Assembly: GCA_002726245.1 (NCBI GenBank)
Contig: PBSM01000084.1
Span: forward strand, 1-35,222
Length of the DNA stretch: 35,222 bases
Direction of reading: 5' to 3'
From: Planctomycetaceae bacterium
GTDB taxonomy: Bacteria > Planctomycetota > Planctomycetia > Pirellulales > Pirellulaceae
The notes under the pieces are model-generated. The model did not search any database, had not been told where the DNA came from, and saw only the letters and a list, made by a program, of their open reading frames with translations. The translations under genes and the position numbers were made by a program. Each line of letters opens with the position of its first letter. The stretch's first letter is position 1. This document shows, in pieces, positions 1 through 8,900 of the stretch.

Positions 1-295
1 GGAATTTGACCAAGGGTGCGTTCACATTGAAGTTTTACGCTTTCTACGACTTCGTCCCCTCCGAGCTTGCTCGGTGGAACGGGTGACTTTGCACTAACCG
101 ACCTCCCCAATGACACACGCTTTCCTCTCCCCGACCACCGCCGCGAAGCGGCGGTCGGGGAGAGGAAAGCAGGAGAGTGGCGTCGTACGCCGCATAGTAC
201 AAAATCATGCGTTCCAACCGAGCAAGCTCGGAGGGGACGAAAGCGTTCGATTTCAAAGTTTATACAAATTCACCCGAATTCCATTTGGTACTAGG
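1..295. repeat. Palindromic MITE-like element A, copy 1 (left end cut by window)
   Basis: This stretch matches the element at 10984-11131: both have the same outer left segment (GGAATTTGACCAA..) and the same right end, finishing TTTGGTACTAG here and TTTGGTGCTAG there. Base 1 corresponds to base 10996 of the other copy, so about 12 bases including the terminal CTAG lie outside the window. The copy is about twice as long as copy 2 because a second palindromic segment sits between its hairpin arms. No transposase is encoded, so it would be non-autonomous. It ends at CTAG (292-295) and directly abuts another inverted-repeat element. Confidence 0.8.
61..231. repeat. Nested palindrome inside element A copy 1
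   Basis: An inverted repeat with arms 61-81 and 210-231 (CCGAGCTTGCTCGG..GGAACG, one-base length difference) surrounds a second perfect 17-bp inverted repeat, 119-135 against 154-170 (GCTTTCCTCTCCCCGAC). The space between the two 17-bp arms is itself GC-rich and self-complementary (CCGCCGC/GCGGCGG). Copy 2 of the element has only a simple 21-bp stem with an AA loop at this place. The extra DNA therefore looks like a later insertion or an expansion of the hairpin tip. It has no coding potential. Confidence 0.7.
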
Positions 296-296
296 A

Positions 297-425
297 ACGC
301 TCACGAAATAACTTCCTCGTTTAACCCGTAGCCGTAGGCGAGGGATGTCATCCACCGGACGACCCTCGCCTACGGCTACGGGTTAAACGAACCTGAACAA
401 ATGGGGAAGTTATTCCGTGAGTGTT
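297..425. repeat. Inverted-repeat element B
   Basis: The termini are inverted copies: AACGCTCACGAAATAACTTCC at 297-317 lacks only two matches with the complement of 405-425. Inside lies a second long inverted repeat, roughly 319-388, made of GTTTAACCCGTAGCC..-type arms. Both TIR and internal palindrome point to a non-autonomous mobile element or a strong hairpin. The left end touches the CTAG that closes element A. The three bases before both TIRs are also similar (TAGG/TAGC in the outward direction). No gene is present. Confidence 0.65.
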
Positions 426-693
426 GCTACACACCGTTCTGCCGGACAGGCTGCCCAAGGAGCTTCGCCGCTGCGTTGAGAGATTCCGCTCGGCTCGTGG
501 AACCTACTTCGGCGGCGACTATCACTGCCCGGAAAACACGTTTGGGGGTGGATTGTCAAAGCTTAACGAACTACCCTATCTTAATAGACACGCCTTACAG
601 CAGACGGATCGTCGTGACTGTCTCGCGCCCTGCTGTTGACCGCCTTCCTCCCGTTTTCCAACAACGAGCTTCCAAGCACAAAGAGGTCGCCCG
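426..693. other. Intergenic region upstream of the LRR gene
   Basis: No convincing gene was seen here. Short open frames exist but have no recognisable motifs or ribosome-binding site. The 3' part must carry the promoter of the leucine-rich-repeat gene, and a good Shine-Dalgarno-like AGAGG lies about 9 bases before its ATG. Confidence 0.5.
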
Positions 694-1521
694 ATGAAGT
701 CCTTTGTATGCGTTATTCTCGCCACTACGTTGTTGTCGCTGGTACCCAACTTGGCCATCGCGGACGGGCTCTTCCCCGACAAGGCTCTCGAGGCTGCGGT
801 TCGCAAGTATGTCTTTGAGAAACGAAACAACGAAGAGCCGATCGTCGAAGCAGATGTTGTCAACATCTCGCAGGTCGTATCCAAAGGCAGCGGCATCAAG
901 GACCTGACAGGACTCGAAAAGTGTCGCAGCTTGGCTTTGCTTGACTTGGCCGGCAACGAGATCGAGAAGATCGACGCTATCAAGGACCTCAAGAACATCC
1001 AGTCACTCGATCTGTCGAAGAACAAAATCAAAGACATCGCGCCGATCGCTGGCTTGACCAAGCTGCAATACATCGAGCTGTCCAACAACGAAGTCAGTGA
1101 CTTGTCAGCCTTGAGCAAGCTCGAAAACCTCCGGTCGCTGTACGTCGCGCACAACAAGGTGAAAGACTTGAAGCCCGTCGCTGGCCTCACGAAGATGTGG
1201 TCGCTTTACGCGAACAACAATGAGATCTCCGACATCGCACCATTGGCCGGTCTAGGCAAATTGGATGCACTCGATCTCTCCGGCAATCAAGTTGCCGATG
1301 TGTCGCCACTGAAAGAGCTCAAGGCTTGGAAGTATCTTTTCCTGGCCAATAACAAGCTGACGGACGTGAAGGTGCTAATCGAGATGGCCAAGGGTGACAA
1401 GGAAAGCAACTTCACCCCGTTTTGGAAAGTCTATCTTACAGGCAATCCGCTCAGCGACGACGCCAAGACGGCACAACTTGAAGAACTGAAGAAAGCCGCC
1501 AAGAGCGTCGAGTTCAAGTGA
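694..1521 (+). CDS. Secreted leucine-rich-repeat protein (SDS22/internalin-like)
   Basis: This gene encodes 275 residues. Residues 1-24 form a Sec signal peptide (Lys at 2, hydrophobic core, cleavage near AIA-DG), so the protein is exported. From about residue 70 there are seven consecutive 22-residue leucine-rich repeats of the SDS22/internalin type, with the recurring pattern LxxLxxLxLxxNxIxDIxPLxG. The repeats end near residue 225, and a short charged tail (LEELKKAAKSVEFK) follows. LRR solenoids of this type usually bind proteins; the ligand cannot be told from sequence. The ATG is preceded by AGAGG at a good distance. The gene appears monocistronic, with 160 bases before the Rieske gene. 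Confidence 0.85.
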   Translation: MKSFVCVILATTLLSLVPNLAIADGLFPDKALEAAVRKYVFEKRNNEEPIVEADVVNISQVVSKGSGIKDLTGLEKCRSLALLDLAGNEIEKIDAIKDLKNIQSLDLSKNKIKDIAPIAGLTKLQYIELSNNEVSDLSALSKLENLRSLYVAHNKVKDLKPVAGLTKMWSLYANNNEISDIAPLAGLGKLDALDLSGNQVADVSPLKELKAWKYLFLANNKLTDVKVLIEMAKGDKESNFTPFWKVYLTGNPLSDDAKTAQLEELKKAAKSVEFK

Positions 1522-1682
1522 TTCTCTCGTGGCGGTGGCATCCTGTCGCCGTTCAGTAACGGTGTGAATACGGAGGCGGGATGCCGCCGATGCGATTGGC
1601 AGCCCTCTTCGCGTATTCTGTAATCCCGGTAAGCTAAGGTTCCGCCTTAGCGTCCACTGCCTGCTGTCCTGCAGTTACTCCG

Positions 1683-1994
1683 ATGTCGAAATGGATTCGC
1701 ATTGCGTCAATCGATGATTGTCCGCCGGGAACGGCTTGCGAACTCGTCGTGGAAGACCGCATCATCGCTCTCTACAATATCGACGGCACGTTCCACGCAT
1801 TGGATGGCATCTGTCCGCACCAAGGCGGACCACTGGGCAAGGGAACGTTGACCGGTTGTGTTGTCACCTGCCCTTGGCACGGCTGGCAGTTTGACGTAAC
1901 GACGGGCCAACATCAAACGAGCGCATCCCTTCGGCATGCGCCGTTCGCCGTTAAGGTGGACAATGACGCTGTCTGGGTGGACTTGGAAGGATGA
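1683..1994 (+). CDS. Rieske [2Fe-2S] ferredoxin
   Basis: This 103-residue protein consists of a single Rieske domain. The two cluster-binding boxes are visible: Cys44-Pro-His46 followed by QGGPLGKG, and Cys63-Pro-Trp-His66 followed by GWQFD. Each box supplies one Cys and one His to a [2Fe-2S] cluster. The size and the lack of a signal peptide fit the soluble ferredoxins of dioxygenases or the NirD-type small subunit. There is no oxygenase or nitrite reductase neighbour, so the electron partner is unknown. Its stop codon overlaps the next start (ATGA), which implies translational coupling to the acetyltransferase. No strong Shine-Dalgarno sequence is seen before ATG 1683. Confidence 0.9.
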   Translation: MSKWIRIASIDDCPPGTACELVVEDRIIALYNIDGTFHALDGICPHQGGPLGKGTLTGCVVTCPWHGWQFDVTTGQHQTSASLRHAPFAVKVDNDAVWVDLEG

Positions 1995-2959
1995 TTCTCT
2001 ACCGCCCGTTCTTGAACAGCGACCCGCCGGCAATCGCGGAGATATGGCGCAGCCAGCACCCTTCGCCAGGGTTGATGCAGACGATGACGGCGGCGACGCT
2101 CGACGAGTGTGTTTTCTCAAAGCCTTACTTCGACCGCGCGGGTTTGATTCTCGCTATCGAAGATGACAAGCCAATCGGCTTCGTCCACGCGGGCTTCGGG
2201 CCGACAGACGATGGTTCGGAGTTGGACGAGACGCTGGGAGTCACGTCGCTACTGCTGGGATCTCCCCATCCCCAGGCTCCGCGGATCGCAGTGGATTTGC
2301 TCGCGGCTAGTGAAGACTATCTACGCTCGCGCGGCGCGGCGGTGTTGCATGGCGGTGGGACAGCTCAATTGGGGCCTTTTTACTTCGGCTTATATGGAGG
2401 CAGCGGGCTGCCTGGCGTTCTGGCAACGGATCAAGGCATGCTCGACGTCTTCGAGCAAGCCGGATACGAGCGTGAGCTTTATTGCGAAGTGCAACGCCGC
2501 GATCTGGCCGGTTTCCGCCCTCCCATGGATCGTCATCTGATGCAGGTTCGCCGGGAGTTCCAACTCGGGCAGGCCGATGATCCGCTGCCCACAGACTGGT
2601 GGGACGGGTGTGCGTTTGGGCACACAGATCGCTTGCGATTTCTGCTCACTAGCAAATCAGGCGACGGTGCGGACGAGGCTGCAGCAGCGAAGGCAAGTTT
2701 CTGGGACATCGAGCCACTAGCGAGTTCATGGGGTGTGCACGCGATGGGGCTGGTGGACTTCCAGATTGAACAAGAGATAGGCACTCCGGCGGTTGCGACC
2801 TTTTTCTTGGGCGAGATTCTGCGGCAACTGGCTTCGTATGGGACGACACTTGTCGAGATACAAGTAGCGAGCCGGCAGACACTCTTGTCAGAGGCGTGTC
2901 AACAACTTGGCTTCGAGTTGCATGACCGGGGATTCTGCTTTCACAAGCGACCGGCATGA
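1991..2959 (+). CDS. GNAT-family N-acetyltransferase, tandem domains
   Basis: This 322-residue cytoplasmic protein is probably made of two GNAT folds. The first (about 1-150) starts with the usual strand-helix pattern (ILYRPFLNSDPPAIAEIWRS) and has a GFVHAGFG beta strand. The second covers roughly 165-322 and ends in the C-terminal GNAT pattern around QLGFELHDRGFCFHKR. GNAT enzymes move an acyl group from acyl-CoA to an amine, but the substrate here is not predictable. The start overlaps the Rieske stop by four bases, so the two genes form a coupled pair. A joint function is inferred from context only. Confidence 0.75.
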   Translation: MILYRPFLNSDPPAIAEIWRSQHPSPGLMQTMTAATLDECVFSKPYFDRAGLILAIEDDKPIGFVHAGFGPTDDGSELDETLGVTSLLLGSPHPQAPRIAVDLLAASEDYLRSRGAAVLHGGGTAQLGPFYFGLYGGSGLPGVLATDQGMLDVFEQAGYERELYCEVQRRDLAGFRPPMDRHLMQVRREFQLGQADDPLPTDWWDGCAFGHTDRLRFLLTSKSGDGADEAAAAKASFWDIEPLASSWGVHAMGLVDFQIEQEIGTPAVATFFLGEILRQLASYGTTLVEIQVASRQTLLSEACQQLGFELHDRGFCFHKRPA

Positions 2960-3041
2960 GATCTGCTGTAGACATAAACGTCAAAACGACGAAACTATGA
3001 GCTGACAGCTTTGGGTGGACAGCAATGACAAGGAGAGTCAG

Positions 3042-4289
3042 ATGGATCGAGTGTTGACGGTTGTTCTCGCGGGAGGAAAGGGAACGCGGCTGGAACCGCT
3101 AACCCGTGATCGAGCTAAGCCGGCGGTTCCGTTCGGCGGCGGCTATCGGATCATCGATTTCACACTCTCGAACTGTCTGAACAGTGGGCTGCGGCAGATC
3201 CTCGTCCTGACTCAGTACAAGGCAATGAGCCTCGGTCGTCATATCAATCTCGCGTGGCGCGGACTGGTAAACTGGGAGCTTGGCGAGTTTGTCGATGTCG
3301 TCCCGCCGCAGCAGCGCATCGATGAGCATTGGTATCGAGGAACCGCCGACGCCGTTTATCAGAACATCTTCGCGATCGAAAAGGCCGATCCGGAATACGT
3401 CGTCATCTTGGCAGGCGATCACGTCTATAAAATGAACTATGACGAGATGGTCAAGTCGCACAAGGAAAACAACGCCGACGTTACCGTGGCGGCGCTGCAA
3501 GTTCCCGTCGAAACGGCGGCTGGTCAATTCGGCGTCATGGAAGTCGAAGAGAACTCGCAAATCATTGGCTTCCAAGAGAAGCCGCTCAAACCGCGATCGA
3601 TTCACGGCGACGAAGAGAATTGCTTAGCGTCGATGGGAATCTATGTATTCTCCGCCCGATTCTTATACGAGCAGTTGTGCAAGAACGCGGCACAACTGGA
3701 TGCGGGGCACGACTTTGGACATAACATCATTCCATCGATCATCGATTCGCAGCGTGTCTTTGCTTTCCCGTTCCGAGACGAAAACCAGAAAGCAGAAGCC
3801 TACTGGCGCGACGTCGGCACTTTGGACGCTTACTACGAAGCCAACATGGACCTCGTGCAGGTTGACCCGTTGCTGAATGTCTATGACGAATCGTGGCCAA
3901 TCTGGACGCATCGGCCGAACTTGCCGCCCCCGAAGTTCGTGTTCGCCGAAGAAGCTCCGGACGGGCGGCGAGGTGAGGCACTAGATAGCATCGTTTGTCC
4001 CGGCTCCATCATCTCGGGTGGACATGTCCAAGGATCGACTGTCGGGCCCAGTTGCCGGGTCAACAGCTTTGCCAGCGTGGAAGGATCGATTCTTTTCGCT
4101 GGTGTAACGGTTGGCCGCCGCGCGCAGATCCGCCGCGCGATCGTCGATAAGGGCGTCACGATCCCGCAAGACGCTCGGATTGGCTACGACCACGAAGAAG
4201 ACCGTCGCCGAGGCTTCGAGGTGACCGAGAAAGGAATCGTCGTCATCGCAAAGGCCGCTGCTTCTGAGAAGTTGTTCGACGCGGCGTGA
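3042..4289 (+). CDS. glgC: Glucose-1-phosphate adenylyltransferase
   Basis: GlgC makes ADP-glucose from glucose-1-phosphate and ATP, the committed step of bacterial glycogen synthesis in the cytoplasm. The 415-residue product has the nucleotide-binding loop GGKGTRLEPLT (11-21) with the downstream KPAVPFGG motif, then GTADAVYQN, the metal-binding LAGDHVYKM, the sugar-phosphate motif FQEKP, and YWRDVGTLDAYYEAN. A C-terminal left-handed beta-helix region (about 300-390) carries the hexapeptide-like VGRRAQIRRAIVDKG. ATG 3042 was chosen because AAGGAG lies about 7 bases upstream; a GTG at 3015 would add nine unconserved residues. No other glycogen genes are adjacent. A short stem (4291-4297 with 4308-4314) follows the stop. 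Confidence 0.96.
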   Translation: MDRVLTVVLAGGKGTRLEPLTRDRAKPAVPFGGGYRIIDFTLSNCLNSGLRQILVLTQYKAMSLGRHINLAWRGLVNWELGEFVDVVPPQQRIDEHWYRGTADAVYQNIFAIEKADPEYVVILAGDHVYKMNYDEMVKSHKENNADVTVAALQVPVETAAGQFGVMEVEENSQIIGFQEKPLKPRSIHGDEENCLASMGIYVFSARFLYEQLCKNAAQLDAGHDFGHNIIPSIIDSQRVFAFPFRDENQKAEAYWRDVGTLDAYYEANMDLVQVDPLLNVYDESWPIWTHRPNLPPPKFVFAEEAPDGRRGEALDSIVCPGSIISGGHVQGSTVGPSCRVNSFASVEGSILFAGVTVGRRAQIRRAIVDKGVTIPQDARIGYDHEEDRRRGFEVTEKGIVVIAKAAASEKLFDAA

Positions 4290-4473
4290 CGAAGTTGTCA
4301 GTCGTTTCAACTTCAGGCGAGGGAACTTCTAACGGACTCGTCCCTGAAACATCTGGAAAGGGCGGAGTCGTTTTCCTGGGCGTTTCGTACGGTATCGACG
4401 AAGCGTCCTATCCGCTGACGACATCTTCGTTTAAGCTAGATGGCTTGTCCTGGTTCTGGAGTGAGGAAGACGA

Positions 4474-4674
4474 ATGGTTGTCATGCGTGTTCGCGACCGC
4501 GAATCGATTCAAGAGGCGGTCCGCCGCTTTCGCAAGCTCGTTGAGCGAAGTGGCTTGAAGAAGGAAATGCGGCGTCGGCAGTATTACGAAAAGCCGAGCG
4601 AGACCAAACGTCGTGCCCGCTTACGAGCGGAACGTCGTGCCTATGCCGCTCGGCGTGCCCAAAATACACGGTAG
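4474..4674 (+). CDS. rpsU: Ribosomal protein bS21
   Basis: This 66-residue basic protein has the full bS21 signature: an N-terminal strand ([18 protein letters not shown]), the [16 protein letters not shown] helix and the [11 protein letters not shown] box, then an Arg/Ala-rich tail. bS21 is part of the small-subunit platform and helps initiation near the anti-Shine-Dalgarno region. GAGGAAG lies a few bases before ATG 4474; an alternative ATG three codons in would shorten the conserved first strand. A 184-base non-coding leader separates it from glgC. Its TAG stop lies in the left terminus of a palindromic repeat. Confidence 0.95.
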   Translation: MVVMRVRDRESIQEAVRRFRKLVERSGLKKEMRRRQYYEKPSETKRRARLRAERRAYAARRAQNTR

Positions 4675-4780
4675 GGCAGCCGGTGGATCCCACTGGCCGA
4701 GTGGCATCTCGCGGAGATTCGCTGCGATTCTCCCGATCCGGAGTACCGCTCGGCAAGCGGCACCCACTCGGTGGGCCTAC
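4671..4780. repeat. GTAGG...CCTAC imperfect palindrome between convergent genes
   Basis: The two ends of this intergenic stretch are imperfect inverted copies. The left arm starts GTAGGGCAGCCGGTGG and the right arm, read on the other strand, starts GTAGGCCCACCGAGTGG. Both continue into GCCGAGYGG. The TAG in the GTAGG terminus on each side is the stop codon of the flanking gene: rpsU at 4672-4674, and the gluconolactonase gene at 4777-4779 on the minus strand. It may act as a bidirectional terminator, or be a relic of a short mobile repeat. Confidence 0.6.
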
Positions 4781-5889
4781 GTAATGTGAGCGCCGGTCGT
4801 CTCGACATAGACCGCGTAGAGTGACGTGCTGCCGGTCATGAACAGACGATTGCGTTTCGATCCACCGAAGCAAACGTTACTGCAAATCTCGGGCAACAAG
4901 ATCTGACCGATGCGAGTTCCGTCGGGCGAGAAGATGTGAACCCCATCGTACCCATCGCCAACCCAGCCGGCACTTGCCCAGACGTTGCCATCGGCATCGG
5001 CCCGAATGCCGTCCGCGAAACCACCCTTCTCCTCACCGTCCATTTCCAACATCATCGAAGCGAACTCGCGGCCATTCTTCAGTGTAGCCTCCCCAGCGAC
5101 GTCCCAGACCTTGATGTTCCGTGGAGCGTCGTCGTAATGCGAGGCTCCTGTGTCCGCGACATACAACATCTTGTAGTCGGGTGAGAAGCACAGTCCGTTC
5201 GGTTTGTTGATGTCGTCCGCAACCTGATTCACTTTGCCAGTCTTGCTATCGATCCGGTAGATCGCTTCCTTCTGATAAGGCTGCGGCGAACCCGTGTCGG
5301 CGCGGCGGCCTTCGTAGTTCATCAAGCCACCGTAGCCAGGATCGGTGAACCAGATGTCGCCATTAGGATGCACGACCGCGTCGTTCGGTGCGTTCAACGA
5401 CTTGCCGCCATAGCTCTCGGCAAGTACGGTCACTCCGCCGTTGTGTTCGAAGCGAACGACTTTGCGCGTTCCGTGCTGACACGAAATCTGACGGCCTTGG
5501 TAATCAAAAGTATTACCGTTGCTGTTGCCCGAAGGATGACGAAAGACGCTGACATGTCCATCCTCTTCCAACCAACGCAACTGGATGTTCCGCGGGATGT
5601 CGCTCCACAAGAGATACCGCCCAACGCCGTTCCACGCCGGTCCCTCGGCCCACAACATGTCCTGACTGTGATACAGCCGCAAGATCGGACTGTTGCCAAG
5701 CTTGTACTTCGCGAAGCGATCATCCAGGACGACCACATCCGGTTCAGGATAACGCACGGGCGGAGCATCCGGACCGTAATCGCGGCCGAGCGCCGTTGAG
5801 GCCGTTGCCGCGGCCGAAGCCGCAAGGAACGCGCGGCGTCCGATTTGAGGGAGTTCCAGCTTGTTGTGGTCTTGCGTTTCGTATTTCAT
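4777..5889 (-). CDS. SMP-30/gluconolactonase-like protein, Tat-exported
   Basis: The 370-residue product begins with a twin-arginine signal: GRRAFLAASAAATAS near residues 17-31, so it is probably exported folded. The rest is a six-bladed beta-propeller of the SMP-30/gluconolaconase/LRE family. Metal- and substrate-site motifs are visible: WAEGPAW, NAPNDAVVHPNGDIWFTDP, KPNGLCFSPD, YVADTG and FADGIRADADGNVWAS. Members hydrolyse aldonolactones or related lactones and need a divalent metal. The Asn and Asp residues of these motifs (N-D-A-V, D-G-I-R) are the usual metal ligands. ATG 5889 has GGAGA upstream. It lies downstream of the A2M-type gene on the same strand, with a 109-base gap. Confidence 0.85.
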   Translation of the reverse strand: MKYETQDHNKLELPQIGRRAFLAASAAATASTALGRDYGPDAPPVRYPEPDVVVLDDRFAKYKLGNSPILRLYHSQDMLWAEGPAWNGVGRYLLWSDIPRNIQLRWLEEDGHVSVFRHPSGNSNGNTFDYQGRQISCQHGTRKVVRFEHNGGVTVLAESYGGKSLNAPNDAVVHPNGDIWFTDPGYGGLMNYEGRRADTGSPQPYQKEAIYRIDSKTGKVNQVADDINKPNGLCFSPDYKMLYVADTGASHYDDAPRNIKVWDVAGEATLKNGREFASMMLEMDGEEKGGFADGIRADADGNVWASAGWVGDGYDGVHIFSPDGTRIGQILLPEICSNVCFGGSKRNRLFMTGSTSLYAVYVETTGAHIT

Positions 5890-5998
5890 CGAAGTCTCCG
5901 AACCAATTGCAAGGATGCGTCCTCATGGTGAGTTGGATTTGCCCTTAACTATCGTCGCTGCGCCGGTGAGATGCAAGCAGCGAACATCTGGCTGAGGC

Positions 5999-8900
5999 TC
6001 ATTCCCCCGACCGGGAGATAATCAGCGTTTCCGCCGCACCAAGCCGCCCGGAGCCGTGAGCTTCGACGATTGCACGGTACGTCGTCTCGCGTCGAGGCAG
6101 GTCGAACGTGATGGTCTTCGTACCCGACGCGTCAAGCTTCACGTAAGGCTCCCAGTAGATCGTGGCTGCCGACTCCGTAGGAGTGACACTTGAGCCGGGC
6201 GAGCGTCCGAGAAGCCGAGCATACTGGCGAACGAAACGCCCGGGCTGCACATCCCTCGCGATGAGCGTGTCCCTTGTTTCCTTCGGCTGCTTCCCGGCCC
6301 CGCCAGCGACTGCCTTAGGCTGGTCGATCGTATACCGTTGCCGCGATGCAGATTCGATTGGTGCCGCGGGATCGGACGAAGTAGGCAGTTCCGCCACCGA
6401 AGGAGCGGCGGACGGGGCGTTCCCCGCAGCCACAGCCATGTTGCGGCGCGGTTGCATCGCAGGCTCCGGCGCTGGCCGTTCGGCGCTTTCCATCTGCACC
6501 TGAAGCTCGACTTGTCCCTTGGCGGCGGCGCTCTCACTCTCCGCACCGGCAAACAAGTCGATGCCGTCGGACGGGAGCTGCGCTTCCTCAATCCGCTCCG
6601 AGTCGGTTTGATCCTCCGACTTGGCTTCGTCCGACGCAGCGTGAAAGGCAATCGCTGTTGCCGCGGGGTATGATGGCGCTTGAGTCCAGATCAGCCCGAT
6701 AGCGAGCGCGGTGGCGGCAATCGCGCCCGAGGGAACCCAGAGCTTGAAGCTAAGTCCTGTTCGCGCGAGCCCTAACACCGCCAGCAGCAATAATAACCCC
6801 GCGCCGCCAACCACAAGGACCATTCCTACGGCGAATGGCGGTTCCTTCGCTTTCGGCTGCGCGATAATCGCCGTTTGGCTGGCCGCAGGTTGCGGATTAC
6901 TTTGTTGCTCGGCGACGAAGGGCAACTCGAAAGCATCGCCGATCACGGCCAGCCCTGCTTCTTCTCGCGAGCTTGCTCGTAACTGTTGATATCTAAACTC
7001 ATCAGTTAGATCATCAAGACGAGCGGCCAAGAAATGATCCGACGGGACTTCCACAAAGCGTCGCCAGCCTTGCGTTCCGAGCAGCAAATCTAAAGCCTGT
7101 TCGGCACCCTCTTCCGACGACAGATAGAAGTTGGCGTCTTCCATATCTTGCGGGTCGGCGATATCGGTGAGCAGGTGGAAGTACGTCGGCAGACGTGTCG
7201 ATTTGTCTTGGCCAAGATTCAGGACAGCATCGTCTACGACCGAGAGGCCGAGCGTTGCGGCCACTGGAGAATCGTCCTCATCGGTCACGGCGACTTGTAA
7301 TTCGACGCTGCTCCCCGGCGTGTACTTCTCTTGCACTCCTGACAGGCGAACTTGTAGAGCCTTGCGAACCTTTCGATAGGCGAGTCGCTCTGCGATCGGG
7401 ACCATCGGGGTTACGCTGCGATCGAAGACGGTAATCCGAATCACGCCTTGTGCGTCGGGTGCCAGAACAAGTCTACCGGCAAACGACGCCACGCCGTTCT
7501 CCGCGACCTCGTAGTCGGGTTTCTCAATGCTTAGCTGCCCGACCATCGCGCCGCGGCAGTAGCCGGCGACGACGAGCGGTGTTTCGGCACTTGTCGTGTC
7601 GAGCTTCAGCTCAATCGGCTCGGAAGCTGCAAAGACTCCCGGCCCGGTCTGCATCACCAAGCGTTGCTCCGGATCAGCTCGCGGTAACTCAATCGACTGC
7701 GCGATTCCAACTGGTTTATCGATCGCGAACCAATACTGCGCATCCGTTTGCGGAGTGAAAGACGTGACGCCGCGCCCCTCGTGAGTCGTGGCGACGTCGG
7801 CGACTGCATTGTCCGCTGAATCGACGATGCGTCCTTCGATATGCGTCGGTTCCCCGTGAGGGTCGCGGCTGTGGAAGTACAAACGGTTCCGTAATCCCGC
7901 CGCCAACTTGCCCCCTTCGGGATAGAAATGGACGTTCACCTTTCCAAGATTGATGGGGACGTCTTCGGAAATCGTCTCATCACCGTTGGAATCTGTGATC
8001 GTGACCGATAAACTCGCTCGATTGTCGGCGAGCTTGTCAGGAACGCGAAAGCTTAGTTTCGCCGCACCATTGGCGTCTGTCTTCATCTCCGGAATCGCCA
8101 ACTTCTCACCACCGAAGTATGCCTCTGCCTTTAGTTCGGCGTTGGCAATCGGTCCGCCAGCCGCATACTCGGCAAGAAACTCGGCTTCGACCATCTCGCC
8201 ATTTGTATAGCTGTCCTTGGCCAGCTCAAGCTTCTGTTTGAAACGCGGAGCGCGATAGCGACGTACTTCGAACTCGCGCCACTCTTCGGAAAAACTATCG
8301 TTCGGGCTCTGAACCACAACGGCGTACGATCCGTCCATCGCATCCTCGGGCAACGCGAACTCGCTTACGCCCACGCCATCGGTTGTCGATGCGATCTTCT
8401 CCGACGACTTGAGCACGTCACCAGCCGTTCCAGTGACGACATAACGAACCTCCGTCTCCGAGTCTGCATCAAAGCTCAAACGAGACAACGTGACGGAGCG
8501 ATAGTTGACTGTTTCACCGGGCTGGAACAGCGGTCTATCCAAGCGAAGATAAGTGAGCTGCTTGGCATCGGAAACCTCCAGTGGTCGCGAAAGGAAGTCC
8601 GAGGCGTTCGCGGGCGCAACTTCGATCCGAGCCGCCTTCTTCGCGAAAGCTGATGGCAATTCCAACGACAACGTGCCTGAAGAATCCGTTCGAGACATGT
8701 CTTCATACGCAAGATCATTCTTCTGGTCGTAGAACCGAACGGTAACGTCGGTCTCCAACGGCTCGCCGTCGGGAGTGGTCGTGCGAACCGCGAATGTATT
8801 GACCGCCTCGGCATTCAGCTTGGACGACCCGACGAGCACCGTGCGCATAGGCGCCGGGGCAACGGTGGCAGGCGCAGCAGTGGCCTCGGCGTTGTCCGCG

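Noticed and set aside
421-639. Possible coding remnant (..LPKELRRCVERFRSARGTYF)
   Set aside because: The stretch reads like protein, but I could not match it to a family, and it has no start signal. It was left as intergenic.
401-697. A 98-codon open frame before the LRR gene
   Set aside because: It starts inside element B, has no family motif or ribosome-binding site, and overlaps the LRR start.
576-1190. A 204-codon open frame on the minus strand
   Set aside because: It is antisense to the leucine-rich-repeat gene, with no recognisable motif.
1530-1594. Weak inverted repeat GGCGGTGGCATCC / GGATGCCGCC after the LRR gene
   Set aside because: The loop is long, the arms are imperfect and there is no T-run, so I do not call it a terminator.
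4286-4558. A 90-codon open frame overlapping glgC's stop and rpsU
   Set aside because: It overlaps the clear bS21 gene in another frame and has no motif. The region is better read as the rpsU leader.
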